35,245 nucleotides of DNA from assembly GCA_016929065.1 (NCBI GenBank), contig JAFGJO010000026.1, positions 1-35,245 on the forward strand, written 5' to 3'. Both the position numbers and the translations under genes were made by a program. The notes beneath the pieces were generated by a model that was not told where the DNA came from, did not search any database, and was given only the letters and a program-made list of their open reading frames with translations. Source of the stretch: Spirochaetales bacterium. Its GTDB lineage: Bacteria > Spirochaetota > Spirochaetia > SZUA-6 > RPPD01. How positions within the stretch are numbered: position 1 is the first letter of the stretch; each line of letters opens with the position of its first letter. Positions 8,812 through 18,630 of the stretch are shown one piece after another.

Positions 8812-9507
8812 ATGGCAAAAACAACGATACTGATTGTAGAGGATGACCAGGATATTCTCGATCTCATTTCCCACCATCTTGTAAAGGAAGGGTATACTGT
8901 CCGGACAGAAACAAACGGATCATCCGCTTTGCTGCAGATTGGTTCGCTCAATCCGGATTTGATTCTGCTTGATATCATGCTTCCGGGTATTGACGGGCTT
9001 GAAATCTGCCGGCAGGTAAAATCAAACACAGATACTGCTGATATTCCCATTATTATGGTGTCGGCAAAAGATGCGGAGGCTGATATTACCAAAGGGCTTG
9101 ACCTTGGTGCGGATGATTATGTCACAAAACCGTTCAGCCCCTCCGTCCTTGCCTCGAGGGTAAAAGCAGTTTTACGCAGGAAAAAAGATCAGGTACGGGC
9201 TAAAAAAATGAAAGATGCGCCGGTAGTATTGAGTGACTTGTATATTGATCCGGGAAAACACAGCGTGAGGGTCAAGAACCGGAATGTGTCGCTGACCATG
9301 ACAGAGTTTCAGATTCTGTACCTGCTTGCCAGCAACCCGGGCTGGGTATACACCCGCTACCAGATTGTCGAGGCAGTCCGCGGCGATTCCTACCATGTGA
9401 CTGACCGTTCAGTGGATGTGCTTGTGTTTGGCCTTCGTAAAAAGCTGGAAGAATGCGGTGAATACATCGAGACTGTACGGGGGATCGGGTATCGCTTTAA
9501 AGAGTAA
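8812..9507 (+). CDS. phoB: Phosphate regulon response regulator, PhoB/OmpR family
   Basis: A two-domain transcription factor of 231 residues. The receiver domain has the acidic pair VEDD (about 9-12), phosphoacceptor Asp54 in LLDIMLPG, the switch Ser84 (VSAKD) and Lys106 (VTKPF). The C-terminal winged helix (about 130-231) ends with the typical TVRGIGYRFKE. Position after phoU and before phoR, plus tandem hexamer arrays upstream of pstS and pstC, support assignment as the phosphate regulator. It could equally be called PhoP in Gram-positive style. The 31-bp gap to phoU contains no obvious separate promoter. Confidence 0.93.
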   Translation: MAKTTILIVEDDQDILDLISHHLVKEGYTVRTETNGSSALLQIGSLNPDLILLDIMLPGIDGLEICRQVKSNTDTADIPIIMVSAKDAEADITKGLDLGADDYVTKPFSPSVLASRVKAVLRRKKDQVRAKKMKDAPVVLSDLYIDPGKHSVRVKNRNVSLTMTEFQILYLLASNPGWVYTRYQIVEAVRGDSYHVTDRSVDVLVFGLRKKLEECGEYIETVRGIGYRFKE

Positions 9508-9522
9508 ACCAGGAGCATCGGA

Positions 9523-11343
9523 TTGAAGAGATTCACTATCATATTGTTTCCGCTGTTATGGCGCTCAATCATTTTTATTATCATAGCCTCCCTGTTCAGC
9601 CTGATGATTATTATACCAGTGGTACAGTTGGGCCGGGAGAGCCAGTTAAAAGATGATCTGCTGATACAGGCCAGGCTTGTTTCGTTTCAAATTGATAAGG
9701 CCATAGAAAACCGGGAATATGTATATGTCAACGAAATCCTTGAAAAGGTTTCCCGAACCGCCCGTGTCGGGATTACCCTGATCTCGCCAGAGAAAAGAGT
9801 GTATTTCCAGGGCGAAGCAGATGCCTTGTCTTCCGAAAACCTGATGATCCGGCAGGAGATTCAAGCTGCAATCAATAATGGAGAGGGTACGGCAAGCAGG
9901 TACAGCACAACATTTGCTTCCAATATAATATATGCGGCAATCATATTGCCCATGCAGAATCAGGAAGGTTTCAGTATCCTGCGGCTTTCTGCTCCGGTTT
10001 CGGCCAATGTATTGATGTTTTTTATCCCGCTTGGCGGGTGGCTATTGCCCGGGTTCGCAGTAATCATTCTGTTTGTTTTTTTGATTTTTTACGGGTATTC
10101 CCGAAAAATCATGCGGCCGGTTGAACGTCTTGCGTATGTAACCCGTACATTGTATCCCGATATTCCTCAGAAAGATTTAAGTTCCAAACGGTCATCAGTT
10201 TTTATGTTTCCGGAAATAAATCATGCAGTACATATCATGTATGCATTATCAAAACAATTAAAGCAAAGTGCAGACCGTTGGGTACACCGCCAATTATGGG
10301 AGACCTCAATTCTCGCGGGCATGACCGAAGGGGTACTGGCGATTGATGTGAACTTCCATATCCTGGTGATGAACCCGGCTCTTGCAGAAATGTTTCATAT
10401 CACCAGGGAATTGGTCATTGGAGAGCGCGTTGAAAAAGTATTCCCCGGCATGAGCATAATCAATCTGATTGAAGAAATATTCCAGGAACGGAGAACCATT
10501 GACAGGATCCTGACGATTCTGGAAAACCATGACCGCTTTCTGCAAGTTATCGGCACACCTCTTTTTGAGGATGATAACAATTGCTATGGAGTTCTCCTGG
10601 TGATTCGTGATGTGACAAATATTCGCAGGCTTGAAACAGTCCGCAGGGAATTCGCGTCGAATGTGTCACATGAATTGAAAACTCCGCTTACTTCAATAAA
10701 AGGGTATGTGGAGACGCTGATTGATGACCCTTCTTTGGACGAAAATAAAAAACAATGGTTCCTCTCAATTGTAAAAAAACAGACAGAAAGAGTTATTGCG
10801 ATTATTGAGGATTTGCTGCAGCTTTCAGGTATCGAGAAGGATATAGAGCGGAACTTGTTGAGTTTTGAAAAAACGAATTTATACATAATTATCTGTGATG
10901 CAGTTGAGGTGTGTACTGCGCACAGCAGGCAGAAAAAAATTAATATTCATGTCGATTGCCCGGAAAAAATAATGGTCCGGCTTCATCCTCACTTGTTTGA
11001 ACAGGCGATGGTGAATCTGATTGACAATGCCGTCAAATACAGTAATCCTGAATCAACGGTGAATGTCTCTGTTGAAAAAAGAAAAGGCGAAATTTGTGTC
11101 CGGGTTCAGGATTTTGGATGCGGCATTCCGTCAGAGCATCTGCCGCGGCTTTTTGAACGGTTTTACCGGGTGGACAAGGCGCGGAGCCGGGATATGGGGG
11201 GAACCGGACTTGGGCTCGCGATTGTCAAACATATTATCCAGGCGCACCAGGGACGATATGCAGTTGAAAGTAATGTTGGAAAAGGGAGTACGTTTACACT
11301 CTGTCTTCCGGATACTGATGATGGGCATGCTTTGACCAATTAG
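9523..11343 (+). CDS. phoR: Phosphate-regulon sensor histidine kinase PhoR
   Basis: A membrane sensor kinase of 606 residues that starts at TTG, supported by AGGAG seven bases upstream. TM1 is at about 11-36. An extracytoplasmic region of about 120 residues follows, then TM2 at about 165-191 and a linker. A PAS domain lies at about 258-365 (GMTEGVLAIDVNFHILVMNPA). The HisKA phosphoacceptor is His383 in SHELKTPLTS. The HATPase domain follows, with an N-box MVNLIDNAVKYS, G1 DFGCGIP and G2 GGTGLGLAIVKHI. This order (two TMs, PAS, kinase) is that of Gram-positive PhoR/WalK-type kinases with an extracellular domain, longer than E. coli PhoR. It is adjacent to phoB by 15 bp. Confidence 0.93.
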   Translation: MKRFTIILFPLLWRSIIFIIIASLFSLMIIIPVVQLGRESQLKDDLLIQARLVSFQIDKAIENREYVYVNEILEKVSRTARVGITLISPEKRVYFQGEADALSSENLMIRQEIQAAINNGEGTASRYSTTFASNIIYAAIILPMQNQEGFSILRLSAPVSANVLMFFIPLGGWLLPGFAVIILFVFLIFYGYSRKIMRPVERLAYVTRTLYPDIPQKDLSSKRSSVFMFPEINHAVHIMYALSKQLKQSADRWVHRQLWETSILAGMTEGVLAIDVNFHILVMNPALAEMFHITRELVIGERVEKVFPGMSIINLIEEIFQERRTIDRILTILENHDRFLQVIGTPLFEDDNNCYGVLLVIRDVTNIRRLETVRREFASNVSHELKTPLTSIKGYVETLIDDPSLDENKKQWFLSIVKKQTERVIAIIEDLLQLSGIEKDIERNLLSFEKTNLYIIICDAVEVCTAHSRQKKINIHVDCPEKIMVRLHPHLFEQAMVNLIDNAVKYSNPESTVNVSVEKRKGEICVRVQDFGCGIPSEHLPRLFERFYRVDKARSRDMGGTGLGLAIVKHIIQAHQGRYAVESNVGKGSTFTLCLPDTDDGHALTN

Positions 11344-11396
11344 CCGCTTTCCGCTACACTGCGAAACTCAACTTTTCTGAAAAACAGGGAATAATC

Positions 11397-13016
11397 ATGA
11401 TTAATTTATCCAATATCAAAATCAGCTACGGCGACAGGATTCTTTTTAAAAACGGCAATATTCTCATCAACAATAATGACCGGATAGGCCTGGTGGGGCA
11501 TAATGGCTCCGGCAAGACGACTGTGTTCAGGCTCATTGCAGGGCTTGAGACTCCTGACGAAGGCGAAGTCCTTGTCGATCCCGGGCAGGTCATTGGCTAT
11601 TTTCGCCAGGATGCCGGGGAGATGAGCGGCGGTACTGTGCTGGAGGAAGTTTTGTCGGGGGCCGGGCGGGTATCTGAAATTGCACACCAGCTCTCCGGGC
11701 TCGAGCACCGGATGTCTGATCCCGATGGTCCGGGCCTGAGTGACGAGGAGATGAACCACTATGGTGAACTGCAAATCGAGTTCCAGCATGTCAACGGATA
11801 TGAGCTGGAGAATAACGCCGAGGCGATTCTCGAAGGTCTGGGAATCGGCAAAGACCGGATGCAGGAACCGGTGGAACACTTTTCCGGCGGATGGAAAATG
11901 CGAATCGCACTTGCCAGGATTCTGCTGATGAAACCGGATGTGCTTTTAATGGATGAACCCACCAATCATCTGGATGTAGAATCGATTGTATGGCTTGAGC
12001 AGTGGCTTGCTTCTTTCAAAGGCGCTTTGGTCATGACGAGCCATGACCGGGAGTTCATGACGCGAATTTGCAAAAAAACCGTGGAAGTGGCGCTGGGGAT
12101 GATTACCACATACAGCGGAAATTACGATTTTTATCTGCGGGAAAGAGAAATACGGCGGGAACAGCTTCTCGCCTCAAAAAAACGGCAGGATGCCATGCTC
12201 GCAAAAGAGGAAGAGTTTATCGCAAAGTTTGCCGCGCGAGCATCGCATGCAGCCCAGGTGCAGTCAAGGATTAAAACGCTGGAAAAAATAGAGCGAATTG
12301 AGGTCCCGCCGGACCCGAAGGTCATGAAGTTTACTTTTGGTGATATAAAACGAAGCGGTGATATCGTTGTGGAGATGAAGGACCTGGCCAAATCATGGAA
12401 AAATACTGACGGCTCTGATCTGCGCGTATTCAGCGGAATCACTGGAACGGTGGTCCGGAAAAACCGGATTGCCGTAACCGGAATAAACGGTGCGGGAAAA
12501 TCGACACTTCTGAAAGTCATTACCGGGCAGACAGACCCGAGTTCCGGTATCTGTACACTTGGCTCGAGTGTCAATATCGGTTATTTCAGCCAGTATTCAT
12601 CGGATGTTTTAAAAGCGGAACACACAGTGTATGAGGAAGTTGCATCACGGATTCCGAATGCGACGATCAGTTATGTTAAGAATCTGCTGGGGGCTTTCCA
12701 GTTTCCGGGGGATGATGCGGACAAGCGAATATCTGTTTTATCCGGCGGCGAAAAAAGCCGGGTGATTCTGGCTGCGATCATCGCACAACCGGTAAACTTT
12801 CTGGTATTGGATGAGCCGACCAATCACCTGGATATTGCAAGCCGGGAAGTGCTGCTTGAGGCGCTGCAAAGTTTTGACGGGACACTGATGATCGTCAGCC
12901 ATGACCGGTATTTCCTCAGGCACCTGGCCAACCGTGTCTTTCAGATTGACCACGGGATGCTGAATGTCTTTGAAGGAGATTATCACTATTATCTGGAAAA
13001 AACCGGTCATGTGTGA
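11397..13016 (+). CDS. ABC-F family ATPase (ribosome-associated type)
   Basis: A 539-residue soluble protein with two ABC ATPase domains and no membrane segments. Domain 1: Walker A GHNGSGKTT (about 34-42), signature FSGGWKMR, Walker B LLMDEPTNHLD. Domain 2: Walker A GINGAGKST, signature LSGGEKSR, Walker B LVLDEPTNHLD. The DEPTNHLD form and the charged linker between domains (about 240-310, including KKRQDAMLAKEEEF) are hallmarks of ABC-F proteins, which act on the ribosome during translation. The subfamily (Uup, YbiT/YdiF or resistance type) cannot be fixed by eye. It has an AGGGA ribosome-binding site and lies 53 bp after phoR, so read-through from that operon is possible. Confidence 0.9.
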   Translation: MINLSNIKISYGDRILFKNGNILINNNDRIGLVGHNGSGKTTVFRLIAGLETPDEGEVLVDPGQVIGYFRQDAGEMSGGTVLEEVLSGAGRVSEIAHQLSGLEHRMSDPDGPGLSDEEMNHYGELQIEFQHVNGYELENNAEAILEGLGIGKDRMQEPVEHFSGGWKMRIALARILLMKPDVLLMDEPTNHLDVESIVWLEQWLASFKGALVMTSHDREFMTRICKKTVEVALGMITTYSGNYDFYLREREIRREQLLASKKRQDAMLAKEEEFIAKFAARASHAAQVQSRIKTLEKIERIEVPPDPKVMKFTFGDIKRSGDIVVEMKDLAKSWKNTDGSDLRVFSGITGTVVRKNRIAVTGINGAGKSTLLKVITGQTDPSSGICTLGSSVNIGYFSQYSSDVLKAEHTVYEEVASRIPNATISYVKNLLGAFQFPGDDADKRISVLSGGEKSRVILAAIIAQPVNFLVLDEPTNHLDIASREVLLEALQSFDGTLMIVSHDRYFLRHLANRVFQIDHGMLNVFEGDYHYYLEKTGHV

Positions 13017-13020
13017 CCGG
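12997..13020 (-). terminator. Rho-independent terminator of the LysR gene
   Basis: Read on the minus strand, a perfect 7-bp stem CCGGTCA / TGACCGG with loop CACA is followed by six T. It lies just past the LysR stop codon and overlaps the last codons and stop of the convergent ABC-F gene. The plus strand has no T run after it. Confidence 0.85.
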
Positions 13021-13026
13021 AGCCGG

Positions 13027-13914
13027 TCAATTCTTGTTTCCCAATTCCAGAAGAAACCGTTCTGTTGCTGCAGAAACCGCACCACCTTTTATTACCGCGA
13101 TACCAAGTTTTCGTCTTGGGAGCTGTTCTTTTGTTTTTATGTGAAACAGATTTCCTTTTTTAAGATATTCCGAGGCACTTTCTTTGAGCACATGAGCGAT
13201 TCCCGCCCCGATTCGGGCAAATTCCACCAGGAGCTCCATGCTTTCAAATTCGATTGCAGAAGAAATCACGACTTTCAAAGAATCGAAAAACGCATCCAGG
13301 TTCTGGCGTGTCCGGCTTGCCTTGTGCAGGAGCAGGAGCGGATAGCCGGCCAATTCTTTGAGGGTACACAACCGATTTTCCAAAATACTGCATTTTTTTG
13401 ACGCGACGAAAATATCCTCCACCTCGATAAAATCGATGATATCGAGTGCGGGATCGGCAAGCGGCAGTGAGACAATACCAAAATCGATTGTTCCTTCCTT
13501 CAATAATGCGGTAATTCCCGGAGTGGTTCTGTTTATTATTTTTATTTTGATCGCGGGATACTGTACAAGAAATTTTTGAATGTGACCCGTTAAAAAATAT
13601 TTACAGATTGTGTCACTCACGCCGATGGTAATTTCCCCGGCCGAGATGTTCTGCATCTCCTCAATCTTTTTTTCGCCCAGTTTAAGAAATCGGTATCCCT
13701 GGGTTACATAATGGTACAATTCTTTCCCTTCATGCGTAAGGACAAGTTTTCTCGGCCTGCGTACAAAAAGCGGGACTCCAAGACTGTTTTCCAGATTTTT
13801 CACTGCCTGGCTCACTGCCGATTGGGTTATATGGAGGTGTTCCGCTGCTTTGGTAAAGCTCAATTCCCTGGCAGCATAATAAAATACCTTGTACCATTCA
13901 AAATCGATATTCAT
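13027..13914 (-). CDS. LysR-family transcriptional regulator
   Basis: A 295-residue DNA-binding regulator. The N-terminal winged helix-turn-helix is clear: YYAARELSFTKAAEHLHITQSAVSQAVKNLE at about residues 12-42, written here as positions only beyond its core SAVSQAVK. The remainder is a periplasmic-binding-like effector domain (about 90-290) with the GVSDTICKY and IDFGIVSLP segments usual in LysR proteins. The effector is unknown. It is divergent from purL, so control of purL is possible but not shown. A palindrome with T-N11-A form overlaps the first bases of its start codon, suggesting autorepression. Confidence 0.9.
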   Translation of the reverse strand: MNIDFEWYKVFYYAARELSFTKAAEHLHITQSAVSQAVKNLENSLGVPLFVRRPRKLVLTHEGKELYHYVTQGYRFLKLGEKKIEEMQNISAGEITIGVSDTICKYFLTGHIQKFLVQYPAIKIKIINRTTPGITALLKEGTIDFGIVSLPLADPALDIIDFIEVEDIFVASKKCSILENRLCTLKELAGYPLLLLHKASRTRQNLDAFFDSLKVVISSAIEFESMELLVEFARIGAGIAHVLKESASEYLKKGNLFHIKTKEQLPRRKLGIAVIKGGAVSAATERFLLELGNKN

Positions 13915-13927
13915 TAGAATTACTAAT
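13913..13927. promoter_or_regulatory. Palindrome, candidate LysR-type operator
   Basis: ATTAG-AATTA-CTAAT is a perfect 5+5 inverted repeat containing the T-N11-A pattern recognised by many LysR regulators. It overlaps the first two bases of the LysR start codon and covers its translation-initiation region. It lies about 80 bp upstream of purL. Confidence 0.4.
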
Positions 13928-14008
13928 CCTGATAATAAATAACATTAATTTTACTTGTTTGCAATAATTATGTACATTAAGTCAGTTTTTATTGAGGAGG
14001 CTCTGGAT

Positions 14009-17000
14009 ATGGGAGCGGTGAAGCGGATTTTTGTTGAAAAAAAAGAACAGTATGCGGTAGAAGCGCACAGCATTCTTCATGATATCAGGGACAATCTGGA
14101 AATAAAGGGGCTTGAATCAGTTCGTGTCATTCACCGGTATGATACACAGGGGATTACCGATGAAGTTTTTGACAAGGCTGTTTCGCTTGTTTTTTCAGAA
14201 CCGCCTGTCGATTCGGTATTCTCTGATTTTCCCGTACTCGCTGAAAATGAAAAGACTTTCGCTGTTGAATACCTGCCGGGCCAGTATGACCAGCGCGCCG
14301 ACTCGGCGGCACAGTGTGTGCAGATTCTCACAAAGGAAGAAAAACCAAAAGTAAAAACCGCTCGCGTTCTGCTGTTTTGCGGGAACATCAATGATAAAGA
14401 GTTTGAAAAAATAAAACAATATGTTATCAACCCTGTTGAAAGCCATGAGGCATCAATGGAACTCCCCGCAACACTCGATGATAAGCTTGAGGTGCCGGGT
14501 GACGTTGAAATATTATCGGGATTTATTAAAAAATCCGCCGGTGATATCCGGAAAATGGCAGGCAGCCTGGGTCTTGCCATGAGCGGGGAAGACCTTGAGT
14601 TCTGCAGGGATTATTTCCGCGGCACCGAGAAACGGGATCCGACAATCACCGAAATTAGAATGATCGACACGTATTGGTCTGATCATTGCAGGCACACGAC
14701 ATTTCTTACAAAAATTGATTCGGTTGAATTCGCGGACAATGAAACCGCACAGGATATTGCTGAAACCTGGAAACGCTATCATGAGGCAAGAGATTTTGTG
14801 TATCAGGGAAAAGAGAAAGACATCTGTCTTATGGATATGGCGACCATCGGCATGAAGGAACTGAAAAAACGCGGCATCCTTGACAACCTTGATGAATCTG
14901 ATGAAATAAACGCATGCAGTATTGAGGTTGATGCTGAAATAAATGGAAAAACGGAAAAGTGGCTGGTCATGTTTAAAAACGAAACCCACAATCATCCAAC
15001 TGAAATAGAACCATTCGGCGGTGCGGCAACCTGTCTGGGCGGCGCGATTCGAGACCCGCTGTCAGGAAGAAGTTATGTCTATCAGGCGATGCGTGTCACC
15101 GGAGCTGCCGACCCGACCGTGAGCATTGACAACACCCTGAAAGGCAAGCTGCCGCAGAAAAAGCTCTGCACGGTTGCGGCAAAAGGGTATTCCAGTTACG
15201 GAAACCAGATTGGCCTTGCCACCGGACAGGTATCAGAAATTTATCATCCGGGGTATGTCGCCAAACGCATGGAAATTGGTGCGGTCGTCGGGGCAGCACC
15301 AAAACATCATGTAAAGCGCGAAAAACCGAATCCGGGGGATGTCATTATTCTGCTTGGAGGGCGGACCGGACGGGATGGGATTGGCGGAGCGACTGGATCA
15401 TCAAAAGAACACACCGAGGAATCCATAGAGATGTGCGGTGCAGAAGTGCAGAAAGGAAACGCTCCGACGGAGCGGAAAATCCAGCGGCTGTTTCGCAATC
15501 CGAAGGTGAGCACACTTATAAAAAAATGCAATGACTTCGGCGCTGGCGGAGTCTGTGTGGCCATCGGGGAGCTCGCCGACGGGCTGGAAATCAACCTTGA
15601 CAGTGTCCCCAAAAAATATGAAGGGCTCGACGGAACCGAACTCGCGATCTCGGAAAGCCAGGAGCGGATGGCAGTGATGGTGTCACCGCAGGATGCAAAC
15701 ACTTTTATTGCATATGCAGAGAGAGAAAATCTGGAGGCGGTGATCGCAGCCAGGGTCACTGAAATCCCACGGCTGGTAATGCATTGGCGCGGGAAAAAAA
15801 TTGTCGATTTGAGCCGGGAGTTCTTGAATACGAATGGAGTTATTCAGCATACCAATGTAACCGTTGCCGGAGCCGATTCAAGGGCCATGCCGGGAACAGA
15901 TGTGTTTCGAAAGTCTGCCGCAGAAGCTTTTTTGAACGGCTCTGAAAAATATCTTGCAGTTCTTTCCCGCCTGCGTCATGCAAGTCAGAAGGGACTGGGA
16001 GAGATGTTTGACAGCACCATTGGTGCGGGATCGGTTTTAATGCCGTTCGGCGGGAAAACCCAATTGACCCCCGCTGAGGGCATGGCTGCAAGGCTTCCGG
16101 TTCTGGAAGGCGATACTTCCACCGGCACGCTGATGAGCTGGGCGTTTGACCCGTATGTGAGTGTATGGAGCCCGTATCATGGTGCACAGTATGCCGTGAT
16201 TCATTCTCTTTCAAAAATAGTTGCCATGGGCGGACAGTTTAAAAATATTCGGCTGTCCCTGCAGGAGTACTTCGAGAAATTGCAGAATAATCCGGAAAAA
16301 TGGGGTAAGCCCATGAGTGCACTGTTGGGTGCGTTCAAAGCACAGATTAATCTGATGGTTGCCGCGATCGGCGGGAAAGACAGCATGAGCGGAACATTCG
16401 GAGACCTGGACGTTCCGCCCACACTCGTCAGCTTTGCACTCGCTCCGTACAATGTTGCCGATACTGTCTCCAATGAATTCAAAACCCCGGGAAATCAGGT
16501 TGTCTATATTGAATTGCCGACATCGAATGCATACCTGCCCGATTATTCGGGGATCAAAACCGTATATGAAAAAATACAGCAGCTGATGCAACAGAAAAAA
16601 GTTTTCTCTGCTGCAACAGTCGGCCCGCACGGTGCCGCATCGGTACTCGCTTCGATGTGCTTTGGGAACTGTGTCGGGTTTAAAGCCGGGGAAAAGTTTT
16701 CCGAGATGTTTCTTTATAGTTCAGTTCCCGGTTCTTTTATACTTGAGGTTATACCTGGTTTTGATGCAACCGCAGAGCTTTTGGAAATAACGCATGTGGT
16801 AATTGGAAATACGATTGAAACCGAGGAGTTTGTTACTCCCAATTTTTCACTTTCACTCAAAAAGATGTGCGCGGCTTGGCAGAACCCACTGGAAAATGTA
16901 TTTCCGGTCAAAGCAGAGAGCGGAAACAATCAACCGATTAAACCGTTGTATACCAACGGGCCGGTGATAATAAAAAAAACAGACAAAGCGGGACCCCCAC

Positions 17001-17791
17001 GGGTTTGCATTCCTGTTTTTCCGGGAACCAACTGTGAATACGATTCTGCGCGGGCATTCGAAAGAGCCGGAGCGTGTGCAGAGGTGGTGGTGATAAAAAA
17101 TCTTAATTCCGGTATGATTGCCGAATCTGTTGCGGCGGTGGCTGAGACAATTCGCAAATCACAAATCATCATGATTCCCGGAGGATTCAGTGCCGGTGAT
17201 GAACCCGAAGGTTCGGGGAAATTTATTGCTGCCTTTTTCCGGAATTCCGAGATAACCGATGCGGTGCATGATCTTCTTGAAAACCGGGACGGGTTGATGC
17301 TGGGAATTTGTAACGGGTTCCAGGCGCTGGTGAAACTGGGACTCCTTCCTTATGGAAAGATAACCGCAACCACGGAAGACAGCCCGACGCTGACGTTTAA
17401 TTCCATTGGCCGGCATGTGTCCTGTATGGTCAGAACAAAGGTTGTTTCAAATCTTTCACCGTGGCTGTCTTTGACAAAACCGGGAGATATTCATACGATT
17501 CCGGTGTCACATGGGGAAGGAAGATTTGTCGCAGACACAGCGCATTTTAACGAGTTGATAAAAAAAGGTCAGATCGCCTTTCAGTATGTGGATTATAACG
17601 GTGAAGCATCAAACGACATCAGATTCAATCCAAATGGATCAATCAACGCGGTGGAAGGGATTACCAGCCCCGATGGACGCGTACTGGGCAAAATGGGACA
17701 TTCAGAGCGTATCGGTACACACGTATGTATTAATGTGCCCGGAGAGAAGGACCAGAAAATATTTGAAGCGGGAACCCGGTACTTTTTATAA
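14009..17791 (+). CDS. purL: Phosphoribosylformylglycinamidine synthase, single-chain (PurL with PurQ domain)
   Basis: A cytoplasmic enzyme of de novo purine synthesis that converts FGAR, glutamine and ATP to FGAM. The 1,260-residue chain includes an N-terminal PurS-like region, two PurL half-domains and a C-terminal glutaminase. Visible motifs are the DTYWSDHCRHTTF core block, FKNETHNHPTEIEPFGGAAT, GGRTGRDGIGGATGSS and the second-half GAAPK/GGKDSMSGTF segments. The glutaminase has VFPGTNCEYDSARAF, the nucleophile Cys at about 1101 (GICNGFQ) and the catalytic His at about 1167 (SHGEGRF). The N-terminal RIFVEKKEQ matches the clostridial-type large PurL rather than the E. coli type. ATG 14009 is chosen because GAGGAGG lies eight bases upstream. 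No other pur gene is in the window. Confidence 0.95.
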   Translation: MGAVKRIFVEKKEQYAVEAHSILHDIRDNLEIKGLESVRVIHRYDTQGITDEVFDKAVSLVFSEPPVDSVFSDFPVLAENEKTFAVEYLPGQYDQRADSAAQCVQILTKEEKPKVKTARVLLFCGNINDKEFEKIKQYVINPVESHEASMELPATLDDKLEVPGDVEILSGFIKKSAGDIRKMAGSLGLAMSGEDLEFCRDYFRGTEKRDPTITEIRMIDTYWSDHCRHTTFLTKIDSVEFADNETAQDIAETWKRYHEARDFVYQGKEKDICLMDMATIGMKELKKRGILDNLDESDEINACSIEVDAEINGKTEKWLVMFKNETHNHPTEIEPFGGAATCLGGAIRDPLSGRSYVYQAMRVTGAADPTVSIDNTLKGKLPQKKLCTVAAKGYSSYGNQIGLATGQVSEIYHPGYVAKRMEIGAVVGAAPKHHVKREKPNPGDVIILLGGRTGRDGIGGATGSSKEHTEESIEMCGAEVQKGNAPTERKIQRLFRNPKVSTLIKKCNDFGAGGVCVAIGELADGLEINLDSVPKKYEGLDGTELAISESQERMAVMVSPQDANTFIAYAERENLEAVIAARVTEIPRLVMHWRGKKIVDLSREFLNTNGVIQHTNVTVAGADSRAMPGTDVFRKSAAEAFLNGSEKYLAVLSRLRHASQKGLGEMFDSTIGAGSVLMPFGGKTQLTPAEGMAARLPVLEGDTSTGTLMSWAFDPYVSVWSPYHGAQYAVIHSLSKIVAMGGQFKNIRLSLQEYFEKLQNNPEKWGKPMSALLGAFKAQINLMVAAIGGKDSMSGTFGDLDVPPTLVSFALAPYNVADTVSNEFKTPGNQVVYIELPTSNAYLPDYSGIKTVYEKIQQLMQQKKVFSAATVGPHGAASVLASMCFGNCVGFKAGEKFSEMFLYSSVPGSFILEVIPGFDATAELLEITHVVIGNTIETEEFVTPNFSLSLKKMCAAWQNPLENVFPVKAESGNNQPIKPLYTNGPVIIKKTDKAGPPRVCIPVFPGTNCEYDSARAFERAGACAEVVVIKNLNSGMIAESVAAVAETIRKSQIIMIPGGFSAGDEPEGSGKFIAAFFRNSEITDAVHDLLENRDGLMLGICNGFQALVKLGLLPYGKITATTEDSPTLTFNSIGRHVSCMVRTKVVSNLSPWLSLTKPGDIHTIPVSHGEGRFVADTAHFNELIKKGQIAFQYVDYNGEASNDIRFNPNGSINAVEGITSPDGRVLGKMGHSERIGTHVCINVPGEKDQKIFEAGTRYFL

Positions 17792-17940
17792 GTTTGACAG
17801 CTTTATCGCTGCATTAAAAAGCATGTAATTGGGGAGACGTTCAGATACATATTCCGCTGAAACGAACTGCATGGATAATCCAATAAAAAAACAAAGTATC
17901 TCAATATACCTGTATTTACCGGAAGAATAACTTTTAATTT

Positions 17941-18630
17941 TCAGGTTATATAGAGAAATGCCATCATGGAAAAAAAGTTTTTATTTGAGGGTGTCCAGCC
18001 GCTGTGTAAAAATGATGGGGAGTAGATCAAGCGCACACCGCAACTGATATGCGGTGTAATTTCAACACCAAACCCTGTAAATAACCCGCCTCCCATGATA
18101 AATGTCTGCATGGAAATACTTTGAATGCCTGAATATCCCATTCCACCTTCGAAGTAGAGTGAAGGTGTGGAAGGGAATGTATAATATCTGATACCGGGAC
18201 CGACAAAAATTTGGCTTTCAAAAAACAAGGCGATCGGGATAAACGGTGTCAGCAATACTCTGAGAGTTTCATTTTCTGGATCCTCATACACCCATTTGGA
18301 AAAATCAACAATCGTGGAAAATGTCATGAAATTCACATGTGTGAATAAAAACAGAGACAGGTGTTCGTTGATGTGAACGCCGATTCGACTCTCAATACCG
18401 AAAGTAAAATTAGCTGGAATTTCCGCAACGTCATTATCAAATGAGAAAAGTCCCGCGCCCAAACCGAAATCAGAAAATAAACCTTTTCGGACAGGAATCT
18501 CGGCCTCTGATGTTGTGTTTTCTGCATGAAGACAGGCGGGTAAAATGAGCATCAAGACAAGAAAGGAAAAAAAATAAATTATTTTTCCTTTACAGAAATG
18601 TTGCACAGCGAGAAGTATTTTACATTCCAT
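17941..18630 (-). CDS. Exported protein, probable small outer-membrane beta-barrel
   Basis: A 229-residue protein of unknown function. The N-terminus has a basic start and a hydrophobic core (about 19-34), then LPACLHAE, which could be a signal peptidase I site after LHA or a loose spirochaete lipobox (LPAC). The mature part is rich in Gly and aromatics in alternating pattern (FGLGAGLFSF, GIESRIGVHI, FVGPGIRYY, GVEITPHISCGVRLIY) and ends in FLYIT. This fits an eight-to-ten strand outer-membrane barrel, though that is inference. An AGGA site lies upstream of the ATG. It stands alone between purL and the nitroreductase-like gene. Confidence 0.65.
   Translation of the reverse strand: MECKILLAVQHFCKGKIIYFFSFLVLMLILPACLHAENTTSEAEIPVRKGLFSDFGLGAGLFSFDNDVAEIPANFTFGIESRIGVHINEHLSLFLFTHVNFMTFSTIVDFSKWVYEDPENETLRVLLTPFIPIALFFESQIFVGPGIRYYTFPSTPSLYFEGGMGYSGIQSISMQTFIMGGGLFTGFGVEITPHISCGVRLIYSPSFLHSGWTPSNKNFFSMMAFLYIT

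Noticed and set aside
13955-14008. Extension of purL upstream of ATG 14009
   Set aside because: The added 18 residues lack family similarity, and the GAGGAGG site lies just before 14009.
14131-17416. Several open frames antisense to purL
   Set aside because: They mirror the codon pattern of a clear 1,260-residue gene, have no ribosome-binding sites and match no family.
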